Shown one piece after another: positions 9,568-17,242 of a DNA stretch of 64,000 bases; the first letter of the stretch is position 1; each line of letters opens with the position of its first letter. The translations under genes were made by a program, and so were the position numbers. The stretch comes from Streptomyces sp. H39-S7 (lineage in GTDB: Bacteria; Actinomycetota; Actinomycetes; Streptomycetales; Streptomycetaceae), in NCBI RefSeq assembly GCF_027158205.1, contig NZ_JAPVLU010000005.1, forward strand, positions 63,251-127,250. Direction: 5' to 3'. Below the pieces are notes generated by a model. The model saw only the letters and a program-made list of their open reading frames with translations, did no database searches and was not told the origin of the DNA.

Positions 9568-9824
9568 GTCCAATAACCGTTTTCGAATATGCAGGTACGG
9601 CGGCCTCGGTAGTGGCCGCCTTTGTCATGTTGAGGGCCGCATGGTCCATCAACACCGCACAGGTCTGGAAGGAAGAGGCAGCAGCCCAAAAGGCACGCGC
9701 CGACCGCCTCCAAGAGGACATGCGGGAGATCAAGGAACGTCTCACCCGGATTGAAGTCGAGAACATGCGGCTGATTGAACTGCTTACCGCACTCGATCCG
9801 AACCGACTAAGGAGCAACATATGA
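9564..9824 (+). CDS. Small membrane protein with coiled coil (DUF2746-like)
   Basis: An 86-aa protein starting on a GTGA overlap. One transmembrane helix (about residues 8-28) is followed by a charged coiled coil (about 33-75: EEAAAQKARADRLQEDMREI, then KERLTRIEVENMRLIELL). This arrangement is common just before the endolysin in actinophages, where such proteins are annotated as DUF2746 or as accessory lysis proteins. A holin-accessory or spanin-like role is inferred from position only. Confidence 0.65.
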   Translation: MSPITVFEYAGTAASVVAAFVMLRAAWSINTAQVWKEEAAAQKARADRLQEDMREIKERLTRIEVENMRLIELLTALDPNRLRSNI

Positions 9825-10654
9825 CCATCAAGGGCATCGACGTAAGCAACTACCAGGCCGCCACCTGGTCCACGACCGGTCTTGACTTCGTCTTCATCAA
9901 GGCAACCGAGGGCCACACACTTACCGACTCTCGAATGACCGCTCACGCTCAGCGCGCCCGAGCTGCTGGGCTACAGGTGGGCTTCTACCACTTCCTATGG
10001 CCAGGCAACATCCAGGCTCAGGCCGAGTACTTCACGTCCAAGGCCGCAAGCGTTGCCGGTGACATCCTGGCGGTGGACTGGGAGACGAATTCCAGCGGCA
10101 CGCACGCAAGCAACGCGGAGAAGGACCAGTTCCTCAAGGCCGTGAAGAAGCTTCGCCCTACCCACAAGGTGATCCTCTACACCAACACGTCCGACTGGAA
10201 GTCTCGCGACAAGACCAACTTTGTTCAGGACGGCCTATGGATCGCGCAGTACAACGGGCACGCCGGCCACCCCGACATCAAGGCCCCTTGGCTTTTTCAC
10301 CAGTACGACGACAAGCCCCTGGATGAGGACGTGGCCGCATTCTCCAGCCGTGCGGCGCTCAAGTCCTGGGCAACCGCTCTGGTGCACCCTGCAACCCCGC
10401 CGACGTACGAGCCGTTCCCGGGCGCAAATTGGTTTACGACCGGGCGGAAGTCCCCGATTGTGCTTGCGATGCGTAAGCGCCTTATCGCGGTCGGCTGCAA
10501 TCGCTACAAGTCCAATGCCAACCCAGACGTGATCGGCGACGGCGACAAGGCTTCCTACGAAGCTTGGCAGCGGAAGTGCGGCTTTACCGGCAAGTCGGCC
10601 GAGTGGCCTCCCGGCAAGGCGACCTGGGACAAGCTCCAGGTCCCCAATGTCTAA
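9821..10654 (+). CDS. Endolysin: GH25 muramidase with peptidoglycan-binding C-terminus
   Basis: A 277-aa lysin that should hydrolyse the MurNAc-GlcNAc bond at the end of the lytic cycle. The GH25 fold spans about residues 3-190. It has the opening GIDVSNYQ, the strand FVFIKATEG, the GFYHFL segment, and the acidic pair in AVDWE (D86/E88) that fits the GH25 active site. Residues about 200-275 (a segment ending AYEAWQRKCGFTG-like) resemble a short peptidoglycan-binding domain. There is no signal peptide, so export would rely on a holin such as the gene just downstream. The ATG overlaps the previous stop (ATGA). Confidence 0.92.
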   Translation: MTIKGIDVSNYQAATWSTTGLDFVFIKATEGHTLTDSRMTAHAQRARAAGLQVGFYHFLWPGNIQAQAEYFTSKAASVAGDILAVDWETNSSGTHASNAEKDQFLKAVKKLRPTHKVILYTNTSDWKSRDKTNFVQDGLWIAQYNGHAGHPDIKAPWLFHQYDDKPLDEDVAAFSSRAALKSWATALVHPATPPTYEPFPGANWFTTGRKSPIVLAMRKRLIAVGCNRYKSNANPDVIGDGDKASYEAWQRKCGFTGKSAEWPPGKATWDKLQVPNV

Positions 10655-10676
10655 TCTCGACTCTCAAGGAGTTCGT

Positions 10677-10898
10677 ATGAACCCAGTCATGAAGTTCCTC
10701 AAGGCGCACGGCGTGCGCGTGTTTGCTGTCCTCGCGGCGGCGGTACCCCTTCTAGTGATTCAGTTCCCTGACTTCCCGGCGGAAGCGTTCCTAGCTCTGG
10801 CGGCTGCAACCCTCGGTGTAGGTGAGGTGGCTCAGCGGAACGAGCAGGCGAAGCAGGATGAGGCCCTGGCCACTCCCGTACCGTTCGACAACTCCTGA
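10677..10898 (+). CDS. Holin-like small membrane protein
   Basis: A 73-aa protein with the start placed at 10,677 by a CAAGGAG ribosome site 5-6 bases upstream; a longer in-frame start at 10,647 overlaps the lysin gene and lacks a good site. Two hydrophobic segments (about residues 13-30 and 35-52, rich in Ala/Val/Leu) are followed by a polar acidic tail (QRNEQAKQDEALATPV). Size, topology and position after the endolysin fit a phage holin, but holins are too diverse for sequence alone to prove it. Confidence 0.7.
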   Translation: MNPVMKFLKAHGVRVFAVLAAAVPLLVIQFPDFPAEAFLALAAATLGVGEVAQRNEQAKQDEALATPVPFDNS

Positions 10899-10935
10899 GG
10901 CATGAGCGACATCCCAGTGAGTGAATGAAATAATG

Positions 10936-10953
10936 TCCATGACAATTCATGGA
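10936..10953. repeat. Perfect inverted repeat TCCATGA-N4-TCATGGA
   Basis: Seven-base perfect arms around CAAT lie between the last late gene and the terminator. It could be a protein-binding dyad or part of the transcript end structure. No gene starts here on either strand. Confidence 0.5.
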
Positions 10954-10961
10954 TGCAAAGA

Positions 10962-11008
10962 AAGGCCCCCGGCCTCTCCTGTGCGGAGAGAACCGGGGGC
11001 CTTCTTTT
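10962..11008. terminator. Strong bidirectional terminator between late and early operons
   Basis: The stem AAGGCCCCCGG pairs perfectly with CCGGGGGCCTT, with a second inner stem CTCTCC/GGAGAG. CTTTT follows on the plus strand, and the reverse side has CTTTCTTT. It sits exactly between the rightward lysis genes and the leftward gene ending at 11,031, so it can stop both transcripts. Confidence 0.9.
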
Positions 11009-11030
11009 GCGTTGCAGCACACCTTCGTTT

Positions 11031-11675
11031 TCATTCCACCATTGTGAATACTTTGCCTACTTCGGTGCGTAGCCCTGACTTCGTTGTCACATAAATCTTG
11101 AGTGTGTACTGACCTTCATGTATTCCGACCCCGCTCCAACCTTGCTCGACCGTAGCACAATTGTTGGGAGGAGATGCAGCATTCAAGTCCGAGCCATCGG
11201 GACCTACCAGCGTGTATCGAATTGTGCAATCAGCCGCATTTTCAACCCTGGAGCCACGAAGGTAGACCTGATACTGCCACCTCACTTCGGAACGGTAGGT
11301 ATCTCCGTCGACGCGGCCCTTCGGCATCATAATAAGGGTAAGCCGCAAAGGGTCAGAGGTTTGCGAGGGTCTAGCGACCGGTGGTGGCACGGAATTGCTT
11401 GAAGGTTTTGACTCTGATTCGCTCGAAGTCCACAGCTCGGGGAGGGACGTCTTCCCCGTGACCCAAGCAATCAGCGTGATCACTGTCACGACAAACGACA
11501 GAACGCCCGCTGTCGCCTTGGCTGCTCCAAGTGCAAGCCTCACCCGCTGCTCTCTAACCTCACGGGCTTGTGCTAGGCGTCGTGCTGCGATCTGCCTCGC
11601 CATGGCCCGGCCCTGGGGCGTCTCGGATGCAGCACGCCGTGCGTCGCGCCTGAACTCGGACACTTCGCCCCCCAC
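11031..11675 (-). CDS. Single-pass membrane protein of unknown function, last gene of the early operon
   Basis: A 214-aa protein with a basic cytoplasmic N-terminus (residues 1-48, many Arg/Ala), one transmembrane helix (about 52-72: a run of Val/Leu/Ile ending IAWVTGK), a Ser/Pro linker and an exported domain of about 110 residues with two cysteines (ADC and NNC) that could form a disulfide. The domain has a beta-sandwich-like pattern (RLTLIMMPKG, RWQYQVYLRG, YTLKIYV). The GTG at 11,675 is used; GTG at 11,663 also has a purine-rich site. Surface exclusion or superinfection immunity is possible by position in a prophage but is not shown by any motif. Confidence 0.6.
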   Translation of the reverse strand: MGGEVSEFRRDARRAASETPQGRAMARQIAARRLAQAREVREQRVRLALGAAKATAGVLSFVVTVITLIAWVTGKTSLPELWTSSESESKPSSNSVPPPVARPSQTSDPLRLTLIMMPKGRVDGDTYRSEVRWQYQVYLRGSRVENAADCTIRYTLVGPDGSDLNAASPPNNCATVEQGWSGVGIHEGQYTLKIYVTTKSGLRTEVGKVFTMVE

Positions 11676-11891
11676 CCTCGCCCTGACTCAAGAGACTAGA
11701 GGAGTACCTGATGTGGCGATGTGCTTACAGCTGCCTTGTTGTCGGAGAGGAATGCTTCCGCCCTCTTCTCGCGACCGCCGACACCGAAACCGAGGTCTCG
11801 TCCCACGTCCCCGAGTTCCAGCGTGCGACCAGGACTGAGTACCGCCCCTGAACGAACCTCGGCTGACGCGTCAGAGGCATGCTGGCCGGAC

Positions 11892-13361
11892 TCACGCCTT
11901 CACCCCATGGCTGTAGCTCTCGACGCGACGCTGCCACCAGGCCCGCGCTGCTGCCGTGTTGGCGTTCTCCGCCATATACAACGTGTTCTCCGGCACTCGA
12001 CCGACCATCTTCACAGGCTCCGGAGCCAGGATGTCAGCAGTAGGTGTGGTGGAGTGCTTGTCACCGTCTCCGGGGTGCGCCATCTCGAATGCAACCTGCA
12101 CCTTGGCAGGCACCCTTCCTCGGTCTGAGACCTGGTACCCGTTGGACCGCGCCCACTCGCGTACGTCAGGCAGCTCCGGCGCGGCCTGGCGCTCCGGCTT
12201 GGCCTGGTTCTCGTAGTGGTTGGCAGGCATGGCCGCCCACCAGATCCGAGACTGAAGTCGGTGTGTGGCTACCAGTTCACGCGTCTCCAGGTCGCACAGC
12301 GCGTACTCTCCGTCCCTCGTGTATCCGAGCGAGACCTTCCGGGCCTGGCTCGGGCCGGGACTGTTCTTCCCGCCCTTGCCCCCATACACGATCACGGCAC
12401 TGCTGACCGTGTCCCGCAGCTCGGTGTTCTTCCACTCCAGCCCGCTCGGCTCTGTGGTCAGCACTTGGACTGATCCCGTCTCGCCTGCCTGGCCGGGCTC
12501 TTCCTCGACCGGAGCGGGCTTCCACCAAACTCGGCCGGCCAGCGCGCACGTGTGCAGCAGGTCCCTGGATTCGGCCACCCATACTTCGTACTTACCATCC
12601 CCCGCGTACGTGACCCCAGCCAGCGTACTGATGGACGGCTCAGCCGACCGCTTCCCACCCTTGCCGCCGAACATGATGCGGATGTCGTGGTTTCCGGATC
12701 GAACACCCGGAACGTTCCCAAGCGGCTCATTCCTCCACTCGTCGCGGACCTCGACCAGCTCGACCAAGCCGGAGTCAGCAAAGATGGTGACCCACGTACT
12801 CCGCGCCGTGGCTTCCTCGCCAGGCATACCGACCGACACCCGAACCGCGGATGTCGGAGTCCCGTTCCTCTGTGCCTTCACGCTCTTGGGCTCGGCCAAC
12901 AGGACACCTGTCCGCTTCACCGAGTGGCCTCGGGTGTCCACGCCGATTGCGTCGACCGAGGCCCCGACTGCGAACCCGTTCACAAGCTCCAGCAGATTGG
13001 CCATGGCGTCTATCTCCGTCCAGTTAGGTGAGAGGGAATGGGCCTTGCGGTCAAGGTTTTCGATCACTGAGCAGAGGTCTTTAGCGATGAGGCGTTCTCC
13101 GCAAACATCGCAGTCGCAGTCATGACCGACACAGACACCACAGTTGGCTTCGTCGCAAAGCCGGTCGGGCCCGTGCCCGTCTCCCCGGGTGTAGCTGAAC
13201 GGATAGAGAACGTGCTCTCGCTCGTAGCGGTGGCCGTGGCAGCGCTCGTACTCCGGGCATGGCTCGGCGGAGCGCCGGACCGACTCCTTCGTCAGGAAAG
13301 CGGCCCGGCACAACGTGCACTGAAAGCGGCCCGAGACGTGCTCTCTCAGGGTGTGCTTCAC
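11892..13361 (-). CDS. Multi-domain protein: Cys/His-rich N-terminus, two GGKGGK repeats, Lsr2-type DNA-binding C-terminus
   Basis: A 489-aa protein starting with GTG immediately after the stop of the upstream helicase-like gene. Residues 10-95 contain CTLC, CPEYERC and CGVCVGHDCDCDVCGE pairs, likely zinc sites. Two 60-residue copies of a unit beginning with GGKGGK and ending RxWWxxxP lie near residues 230-290 and 320-380. Residues about 400-435 (VREWARSNGYQVSDRGRVP) match the Lsr2 C-terminal AT-hook-like domain that reads AT-rich minor groove. A short tail ends ARAWWQRRVESY. The combination suggests a phage DNA-bridging or silencing factor; the repeats are not a family I recognise. Confidence 0.7.
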   Translation of the reverse strand: MKHTLREHVSGRFQCTLCRAAFLTKESVRRSAEPCPEYERCHGHRYEREHVLYPFSYTRGDGHGPDRLCDEANCGVCVGHDCDCDVCGERLIAKDLCSVIENLDRKAHSLSPNWTEIDAMANLLELVNGFAVGASVDAIGVDTRGHSVKRTGVLLAEPKSVKAQRNGTPTSAVRVSVGMPGEEATARSTWVTIFADSGLVELVEVRDEWRNEPLGNVPGVRSGNHDIRIMFGGKGGKRSAEPSISTLAGVTYAGDGKYEVWVAESRDLLHTCALAGRVWWKPAPVEEEPGQAGETGSVQVLTTEPSGLEWKNTELRDTVSSAVIVYGGKGGKNSPGPSQARKVSLGYTRDGEYALCDLETRELVATHRLQSRIWWAAMPANHYENQAKPERQAAPELPDVREWARSNGYQVSDRGRVPAKVQVAFEMAHPGDGDKHSTTPTADILAPEPVKMVGRVPENTLYMAENANTAAARAWWQRRVESYSHGVKA

Positions 13362-14780
13362 CTACAGCTCCAGTAGGTGAGCGAGCGGGTTAGCGGCAGG
13401 CACGGCCGCCGCCTTCTTTGCCGGCCGGGCTCGCTTGGGGGCCGGCGCCGGCCTGGTCTCCGAGGTGACGACCGACAGACGAGCGGGGGCAGCCTTTCGG
13501 GGCCTGGCTCGCTTGGGCTTGGCCTCTTGCGCCTGGTGCTCGTGGACCTCGGGCGCCGGGGCCTCCGTCTTGGGCTCGACCTCGGGCTTGTTCAGGCGGT
13601 ACATGATGGAAGGGGCGCCCCGACCGCCGGACTGTGCCTTGTACGTCTCTACGTCGGGCATCTCCTCTACCGACGCCTTGAGGGCAGCCGCGTTGACCCT
13701 GGTTCCAAGCGACCGGAGAAGCATGGTCGATGACGCCTCACCTCCGAGGAAACCCAGCTTCTCCCTGATGAGGTCAGGCAGGGACTTGGCCACCCGCGCG
13801 GTACTTGTCTCGGCCTCGTTGACCAACTTCTCGACGCTGACCATGGAGTACGCGACAAACGCCCAAGCTGCCTCAAGGGCCTTCTTGGTGATGACCGTCT
13901 TACGCTCGGCCGCCGTAAGGACGGCGGCGACCCTGACCACCTGTTCGGCTGACCGCTCCAGGAAGCAGGACAGCCGCTCGGGCATGTCCGCCATCCGGTC
14001 TTCTATCTCGGACCGCAACTCGTCGTACCGCCGCCCGGCCTCGGGGGCGAACGACAGGTACCGCGTTTCCTGCTGGCTCCACCTGTAGGCCGCGGTGAGT
14101 GCCTTGGTTTCCTTCACCGTGGCCACGTGGTCATACGGCAAGAGCTTGGATCGCTCGACCACCACGGGGAGTATGCGGTTGTAGCTACCGCCGAGTGCGT
14201 CAGCCGTCGAACCCGCAACGTACTTCGACCACTCCCCCGGCGTGATGTGCGCGTGAAAGCCCAACAGCGGAGACGTGACGTACTGCGTCTCTTTCTTGGT
14301 GGTGTTGCTGATCGGCTTGCCGTCCCAAGCGGTCCGGAGCTGCTGACTGAAATTGGCGTCGCGCTTGGAGCGTCGGAGCTGTGCCGCCCACTCCTCCTCA
14401 ACGATGAGTGTCCGACCGTCCGTGCCGGTCTCGCTCCCGGCCGTCTCCATCTCCTGTTGCCACATCATGTTGACCAGGGACGGACCGGACGAGATACCCG
14501 AGTAGGTGTGGGTGTCGATGAACGCTCCGATACTCGGATTGAGTATGCGACGCGCCGTGTTGAGCGCGTAGCCCTTCCGACCGAGAGCGCTCTTGCCCGC
14601 AAGGACCGTCCAGACGACCACAGGCCGGCCGGAGTCCATCAGGACCCGACCCCCCAGGGAGGCCGAGAACAACGCCAGTGTGGCCGCGTAGATACCGATC
14701 GGGTCGGCTTCCGAACCGGGCGCCGCCTTAGCCACAGCGTCGCCGATCGGCCCGTATTTCATCGCGTTGAAAGTGCTCAT
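13362..14780 (-). CDS. DUF3987-like replication or helicase-type protein
   Basis: A 472-aa protein typical of actinophage and integrative-element replication modules. The N-terminus (GDAVAKAAPGSEADPIGIYA) and an unusual P-loop-like segment LAGKSALGRKG, followed by TLIVEEEW as a Walker-B-like strand, fit the DUF3987 family, often linked to primase-helicase functions. Residues 230-330 are helical, then a winged-helix-like region (IREKLGFLGGEASSTMLLRS). The last 80 residues are a Lys/Ala/Pro-rich tail, probably disordered and DNA-binding. The ATG overlaps the stop of the preceding small gene (ATGA). Helicase activity is inferred, not shown. Confidence 0.78.
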   Translation of the reverse strand: MSTFNAMKYGPIGDAVAKAAPGSEADPIGIYAATLALFSASLGGRVLMDSGRPVVVWTVLAGKSALGRKGYALNTARRILNPSIGAFIDTHTYSGISSGPSLVNMMWQQEMETAGSETGTDGRTLIVEEEWAAQLRRSKRDANFSQQLRTAWDGKPISNTTKKETQYVTSPLLGFHAHITPGEWSKYVAGSTADALGGSYNRILPVVVERSKLLPYDHVATVKETKALTAAYRWSQQETRYLSFAPEAGRRYDELRSEIEDRMADMPERLSCFLERSAEQVVRVAAVLTAAERKTVITKKALEAAWAFVAYSMVSVEKLVNEAETSTARVAKSLPDLIREKLGFLGGEASSTMLLRSLGTRVNAAALKASVEEMPDVETYKAQSGGRGAPSIMYRLNKPEVEPKTEAPAPEVHEHQAQEAKPKRARPRKAAPARLSVVTSETRPAPAPKRARPAKKAAAVPAANPLAHLLEL

Positions 14781-14968
14781 GCTGCGTTCTCCTTTGCGGC
14801 CTTGAACAAGTCGCGGAAGTAGTCACGGAACTTGTCCGCGTGCTTCTCGCACAAGTCGTACTGATCCGGACCGATGGTCATCACGACCGTGGCCGGTTCG
14901 TCGTTGGCTCCGCCTGCCTGATGCGCATCACAGGTGACCGTCTCCACCTGGACCACCGTTCTTGCCAT
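14777..14968 (-). CDS. Small Cys/His protein resembling the Lsr2 dimerisation domain
   Basis: A 63-aa protein. The ATG at 14,968 is preferred over the longer frame because GGAGGAGAA lies 4-5 bases upstream. The pattern ARTVVQVE, then PATVVMTIGPDQYDLCEKHA, then DKFRDYFRDLFKAA follows the beta-beta-helix of the Lsr2 N-terminal dimerisation domain, with an added C-H and C-H pair that could bind zinc. It is translationally coupled to the DUF3987 gene and lies two genes before the protein with an Lsr2 C-terminal domain. A split two-component Lsr2-like system is inferred. Confidence 0.6.
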   Translation of the reverse strand: MARTVVQVETVTCDAHQAGGANDEPATVVMTIGPDQYDLCEKHADKFRDYFRDLFKAAKENAA

Positions 14969-15000
14969 GCGTTCTCCTCCATTGCGAGCGTCCATAGCAA

Positions 15001-15024
15001 AGGCCCGGCCGACAGGCCGGGCCT
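15001..15024 (-). terminator. Intergenic GC hairpin (early operon)
   Basis: AGGCCCGGCC pairs perfectly with GGCCGGGCCT around a 4-base loop. It lies between the 43-aa gene ending at 15,052 and the Lsr2-N-like gene. It is one of several similar hairpins that separate genes of this operon. It lacks a clear U tract, so attenuator or RNA-processing site are both possible. Confidence 0.6.
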
Positions 15025-15051
15025 CACTAAAGCCACTCGTCAGCGCGCTGA

Positions 15052-15183
15052 TTACCTGCCGTAGGCTCCAGCCCGTATTGGCCGCAAGGGGTCGCTCCAG
15101 AGCGTGAGAGGCGGGTAGGTGACCGTTCCTCGGGCACGCGCCGTACGTATGCGTGCAGCCCTGACCGTGTATCGCGTGTTCAT
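15052..15183 (-). CDS. Small basic protein (43 aa) of the early operon
   Basis: A short ORF with a perfect GGAGG seven bases before its ATG. It begins on an ATGA overlap with the stop of the upstream gene, so it is almost certainly translated. The sequence is Arg-rich (YTVRAARIRTARARG) with a net positive charge and no Cys. It has no recognised family. A longer ORF in the same frame that reaches 15,468 has no ribosome site and runs through other genes. Confidence 0.55.
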   Translation of the reverse strand: MNTRYTVRAARIRTARARGTVTYPPLTLWSDPLRPIRAGAYGR

Positions 15184-15371
15184 CCCCGCGCCTCCTTCAA
15201 CGTCATGAACTCGCTGGGGTGTTCGGGCGTCGCCCAAGCGGAAGCGCATCCCGAGCACGTCACATGCCAGAGATGAGGCTCCAGAACGCGCCTGGTGAAA
15301 ACCAGCGTTACCGGCTCGCTCCAACCCATGCACTCCATGCCCTCCCGCGTAATTACCTCGGGTTCCGTCAT
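15180..15371 (-). CDS. Small phage protein with one CxxC pair (63 aa)
   Basis: A small ORF in an unbroken ATGA-linked chain with its neighbours, which is strong evidence for translation. It contains VTCSGCASAW, a possible half zinc knuckle, and several Trp/His residues. Its C-terminus ends TLKEARG. No family is recognised; an early accessory role is likely from context only. Confidence 0.55.
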   Translation of the reverse strand: MTEPEVITREGMECMGWSEPVTLVFTRRVLEPHLWHVTCSGCASAWATPEHPSEFMTLKEARG

Positions 15372-15556
15372 TCTGATACCTCAATCTCCTCAACTCGGGG
15401 GGACATGAAATCCACTTCGGGGCGGCCGAGTCGGTTGTGTTGCATCCATGCCATGTGCGCAACCACACGGGGCCGGTGCGGGATAGCTCCCCCGACCTCG
15501 TAGGACCAGGTCGTTTCGGTGTCTTCCTCGGTGAACGTCACCAGCCAAGTCACCAT
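15368..15556 (-). CDS. Small acidic phage protein (62 aa)
   Basis: The ATG shares its first base with the preceding stop codon and its own stop overlaps the next start, so it belongs to the coupled early operon. The opening WLVTFTEEDTETTWSYEVGG suggests a two-stranded beta start, then a helix containing VVAHMAWMQHNR, and an acidic end. No known family. Confidence 0.55.
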   Translation of the reverse strand: MVTWLVTFTEEDTETTWSYEVGGAIPHRPRVVAHMAWMQHNRLGRPEVDFMSPRVEEIEVSE

Positions 15557-15804
15557 CAGACCCCCGCCTCTACCGGGAACGCACGGGCCACCAGACGGGC
15601 TGCGTAGAAAGCGTCCGTAGCCTTGCCGACTAGCAAACGGGCAACCGCCATTGGATCGGCGTATGCAGTCGCCATGTCGCCGCAGTCCCTGAACAGGTTC
15701 CTAAGGGCGTCGAACCGCTCGGTGTCATCGGCAATCCACCCGAGGACCGAAGCACGGTCCTGGATGTCGTCAGAATCCTGCATGAAACGCATGGTAAGAC
15801 TCAC
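15556..15804 (-). CDS. Small helical phage protein (82 aa)
   Basis: The GTG at 15,804 is selected because it overlaps the upstream stop (GTGA), like other junctions in this operon; the longer version reaching 15,897 runs inside the neighbouring gene. The protein is helical and acidic, with DIQDRASVLGWIADD and DALRNLFRDCGDMATAY. No motif is recognisable, and function is unknown. Confidence 0.55.
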   Translation of the reverse strand: MSLTMRFMQDSDDIQDRASVLGWIADDTERFDALRNLFRDCGDMATAYADPMAVARLLVGKATDAFYAARLVARAFPVEAGV

Positions 15805-16139
15805 AGTGTTATCCCCATCGCTTGCTGGTAACCGCTCCACACAACAGCCGCTATCCGGCCGCGCGTTCCTACCGTGAAACTGTTGGCCCGCCCCCACTCC
15901 CGGGCCTTACGCATGTGCTCCTTGTGCTCCCACGCTGCCGTTTGGGCCGCTTGGGCACGTTCCCAGCACTCCTCTTGTTCCCGCCGTATTTCTGTCTCTC
16001 GTACTTCCCGTGCGTCGTCACGGTGCTTGTAAACGAGGAAGAAGCGGACTTCCGGAGGCGTAACCGCTGAATGGTCGTCCGGCTGCCTCATATCCTTGGC
16101 GACCATGTAGGCCCTGACCGCTTCCGGGTCGGGTTCCAT
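15801..16139 (-). CDS. Small protein with coiled coil and Lsr2-like C-terminal motif
   Basis: A 112-aa protein with AGGAGGG five bases before the ATG at 16,139. The middle (about residues 45-80) is a charged helix (REVRETEIRREQEECWERAQ), and the end (REWGRANSFTVGTRGRIAAV) closely follows the Lsr2 DNA-binding helix pattern REWAR-NGY-V-RGRI. The arginine-glycine-arginine core needed for minor-groove contact is present as TRGRI. It is the third Lsr2-related gene in this operon. DNA binding is inferred. Confidence 0.6.
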   Translation of the reverse strand: MEPDPEAVRAYMVAKDMRQPDDHSAVTPPEVRFFLVYKHRDDAREVRETEIRREQEECWERAQAAQTAAWEHKEHMRKAREWGRANSFTVGTRGRIAAVVWSGYQQAMGITL

Positions 16140-16168
16140 GTGCCCTCCTGACCTAGTGACCAAGGAAA

Positions 16169-16213
16169 GGGCCCGACCGACCGCCAGGGGTCACCCCCAG
16201 GCCGGCCGGGCCC
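16169..16213 (-). terminator. Intergenic GC hairpin (early operon)
   Basis: GGGCCCG pairs with CGGGCCC, enclosing a second GGGG-TCA-CCCC stem. It is preceded on the plus strand by CCAAGGAAAGGGCCCG, close to the conserved edge seen at 17,201 and 17,799. It lies between two early genes. Confidence 0.6.
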
Positions 16214-16224
16214 CACCCAAGCGA

Positions 16225-16545
16225 CTAGCCGAGTGGCTGCTTAGTGGGCTGCGCGTTGAACAACGCTGACCACTGGTGGTGAAGCATCTGCCGTAGCAGA
16301 GCCCTACCGGACTTCGTCATGACCGTTGGGTTTAGCGCCCGCTCATGGAAAATGCGGACTACCCGCCGCGCAAGTGCATCCAGTTCTCCCCTGTCGGCGA
16401 GAGCTGCACAGTCAGCGCAGGCGTTCCAGTGCCCGTCGTCCAACTGCTCTATCTGGCCCCCGCCTCCTTGGAGCGGAGGGAGGAAGCCGAGCGGGATCAC
16501 GTAAACCCATACCGGGTCATCGGCTGAGCAGAAGTCGCAGAGCAT
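16225..16545 (-). CDS. Small Cys-rich protein with two zinc-like pairs
   Basis: A 106-aa protein with AAAGG seven bases before the ATG. It starts MLCDFCSADDP and later has NACADCAALADRGE, giving two CxxC pairs that can form a zinc ribbon. The C-terminal half is helical and basic (LARRVVRIFHERAL). Such proteins are frequent in actinophage early regions with no assigned function. Confidence 0.6.
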   Translation of the reverse strand: MLCDFCSADDPVWVYVIPLGFLPPLQGGGGQIEQLDDGHWNACADCAALADRGELDALARRVVRIFHERALNPTVMTKSGRALLRQMLHHQWSALFNAQPTKQPLG

Positions 16546-16567
16546 ACGGAGCCTTTCTGCCGCTAGA

Positions 16568-17140
16568 TCAGGCGCTGTAGTTCAGGACGTGCCAGACTCC
16601 GGCGCCCTCGTAGAGGGCTCCGTAATCGCCACCGCACATCCAGTCGTTCGCCATACTGCGAGCGATGGCCATTTGATGTGCCTGGTATTGCTGAGGCAGG
16701 TCATCGGATTCTGAGATGTAGTCGTAGGCGACGTTCGCCACTGCTTCTCGTTCGTCCACTTCATCCGTGACCGTCGTAACGAATTGGTCTTCAATTAGCG
16801 CAACGACATCGGCCGCGTCCATCTTTGGGTTGTCCGTGAAGTAATGCGCGACAACAACCGCCGGAAACTTGGACAAGGCTTCTGCGATGTCGTGCAGTCG
16901 CTCGAACGACTCCCACTCGCCGAGTTCCAGCTCTCCCGGGAATCCGTCGTAGTCGTGGATCGCGTACTCTTCCGCTACCTCACCGAACTTTCCGGTAACC
17001 GGAGAGGTTGCAAGCATCGCGGCCACTTCCGCATAGATTTGGTCGGGCTCCTGGTCGGCATCTATCCACGCGCCGTGTAGTACTCCGTTGTTGTAGTCAG
17101 ACAGGCTTGCCACGTAGATACGCGGGGTGTCCTGGGACAT
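16568..17140 (-). CDS. ardA: Antirestriction protein ArdA
   Basis: A 190-aa acidic protein that should protect incoming phage DNA by mimicking B-form DNA and occupying type I restriction-modification enzymes. The ATG at 17,140 follows AGGGAGA by 5-6 bases; the extra upstream residues of the longer frame lack family similarity. Diagnostic elements are RIYVASLSDYNNGVLHG, WIDADQEPDQIYAEV, EEYAIHDYDGFPGELELGEW and a long Asp/Glu-rich remainder. It lies in the early operon, as expected for a gene needed soon after entry. The family call is firm; activity against a given restriction system is inferred. Confidence 0.9.
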   Translation of the reverse strand: MSQDTPRIYVASLSDYNNGVLHGAWIDADQEPDQIYAEVAAMLATSPVTGKFGEVAEEYAIHDYDGFPGELELGEWESFERLHDIAEALSKFPAVVVAHYFTDNPKMDAADVVALIEDQFVTTVTDEVDEREAVANVAYDYISESDDLPQQYQAHQMAIARSMANDWMCGGDYGALYEGAGVWHVLNYSA

Positions 17141-17209
17141 CGCTCTCCCTTGGTTGAACCGGCATTTGATCCGCCCGAGGACGGCATTGGCCTTGACTGG
17201 CCATGGAAA

Positions 17210-17229
17210 AGGGCCCGATCCCGGGCCCT
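17210..17229 (-). terminator. Intergenic GC hairpin before ardA
   Basis: AGGGCCCG pairs perfectly with CGGGCCCT around four bases. It is preceded on the plus strand by CCATGGAAA, a sequence edge repeated at 17,799-17,807. It lies between the stop of the 70-aa gene and the ardA ribosome site. Confidence 0.6.
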
Positions 17230-17242
17230 CGACCAAAGCAAG

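Noticed and set aside
15052-15468. 138-codon version of the small gene ending at 15,052
   Set aside because: Runs through two ATGA-linked genes and lacks a ribosome site; the 43-aa start has GGAGG.
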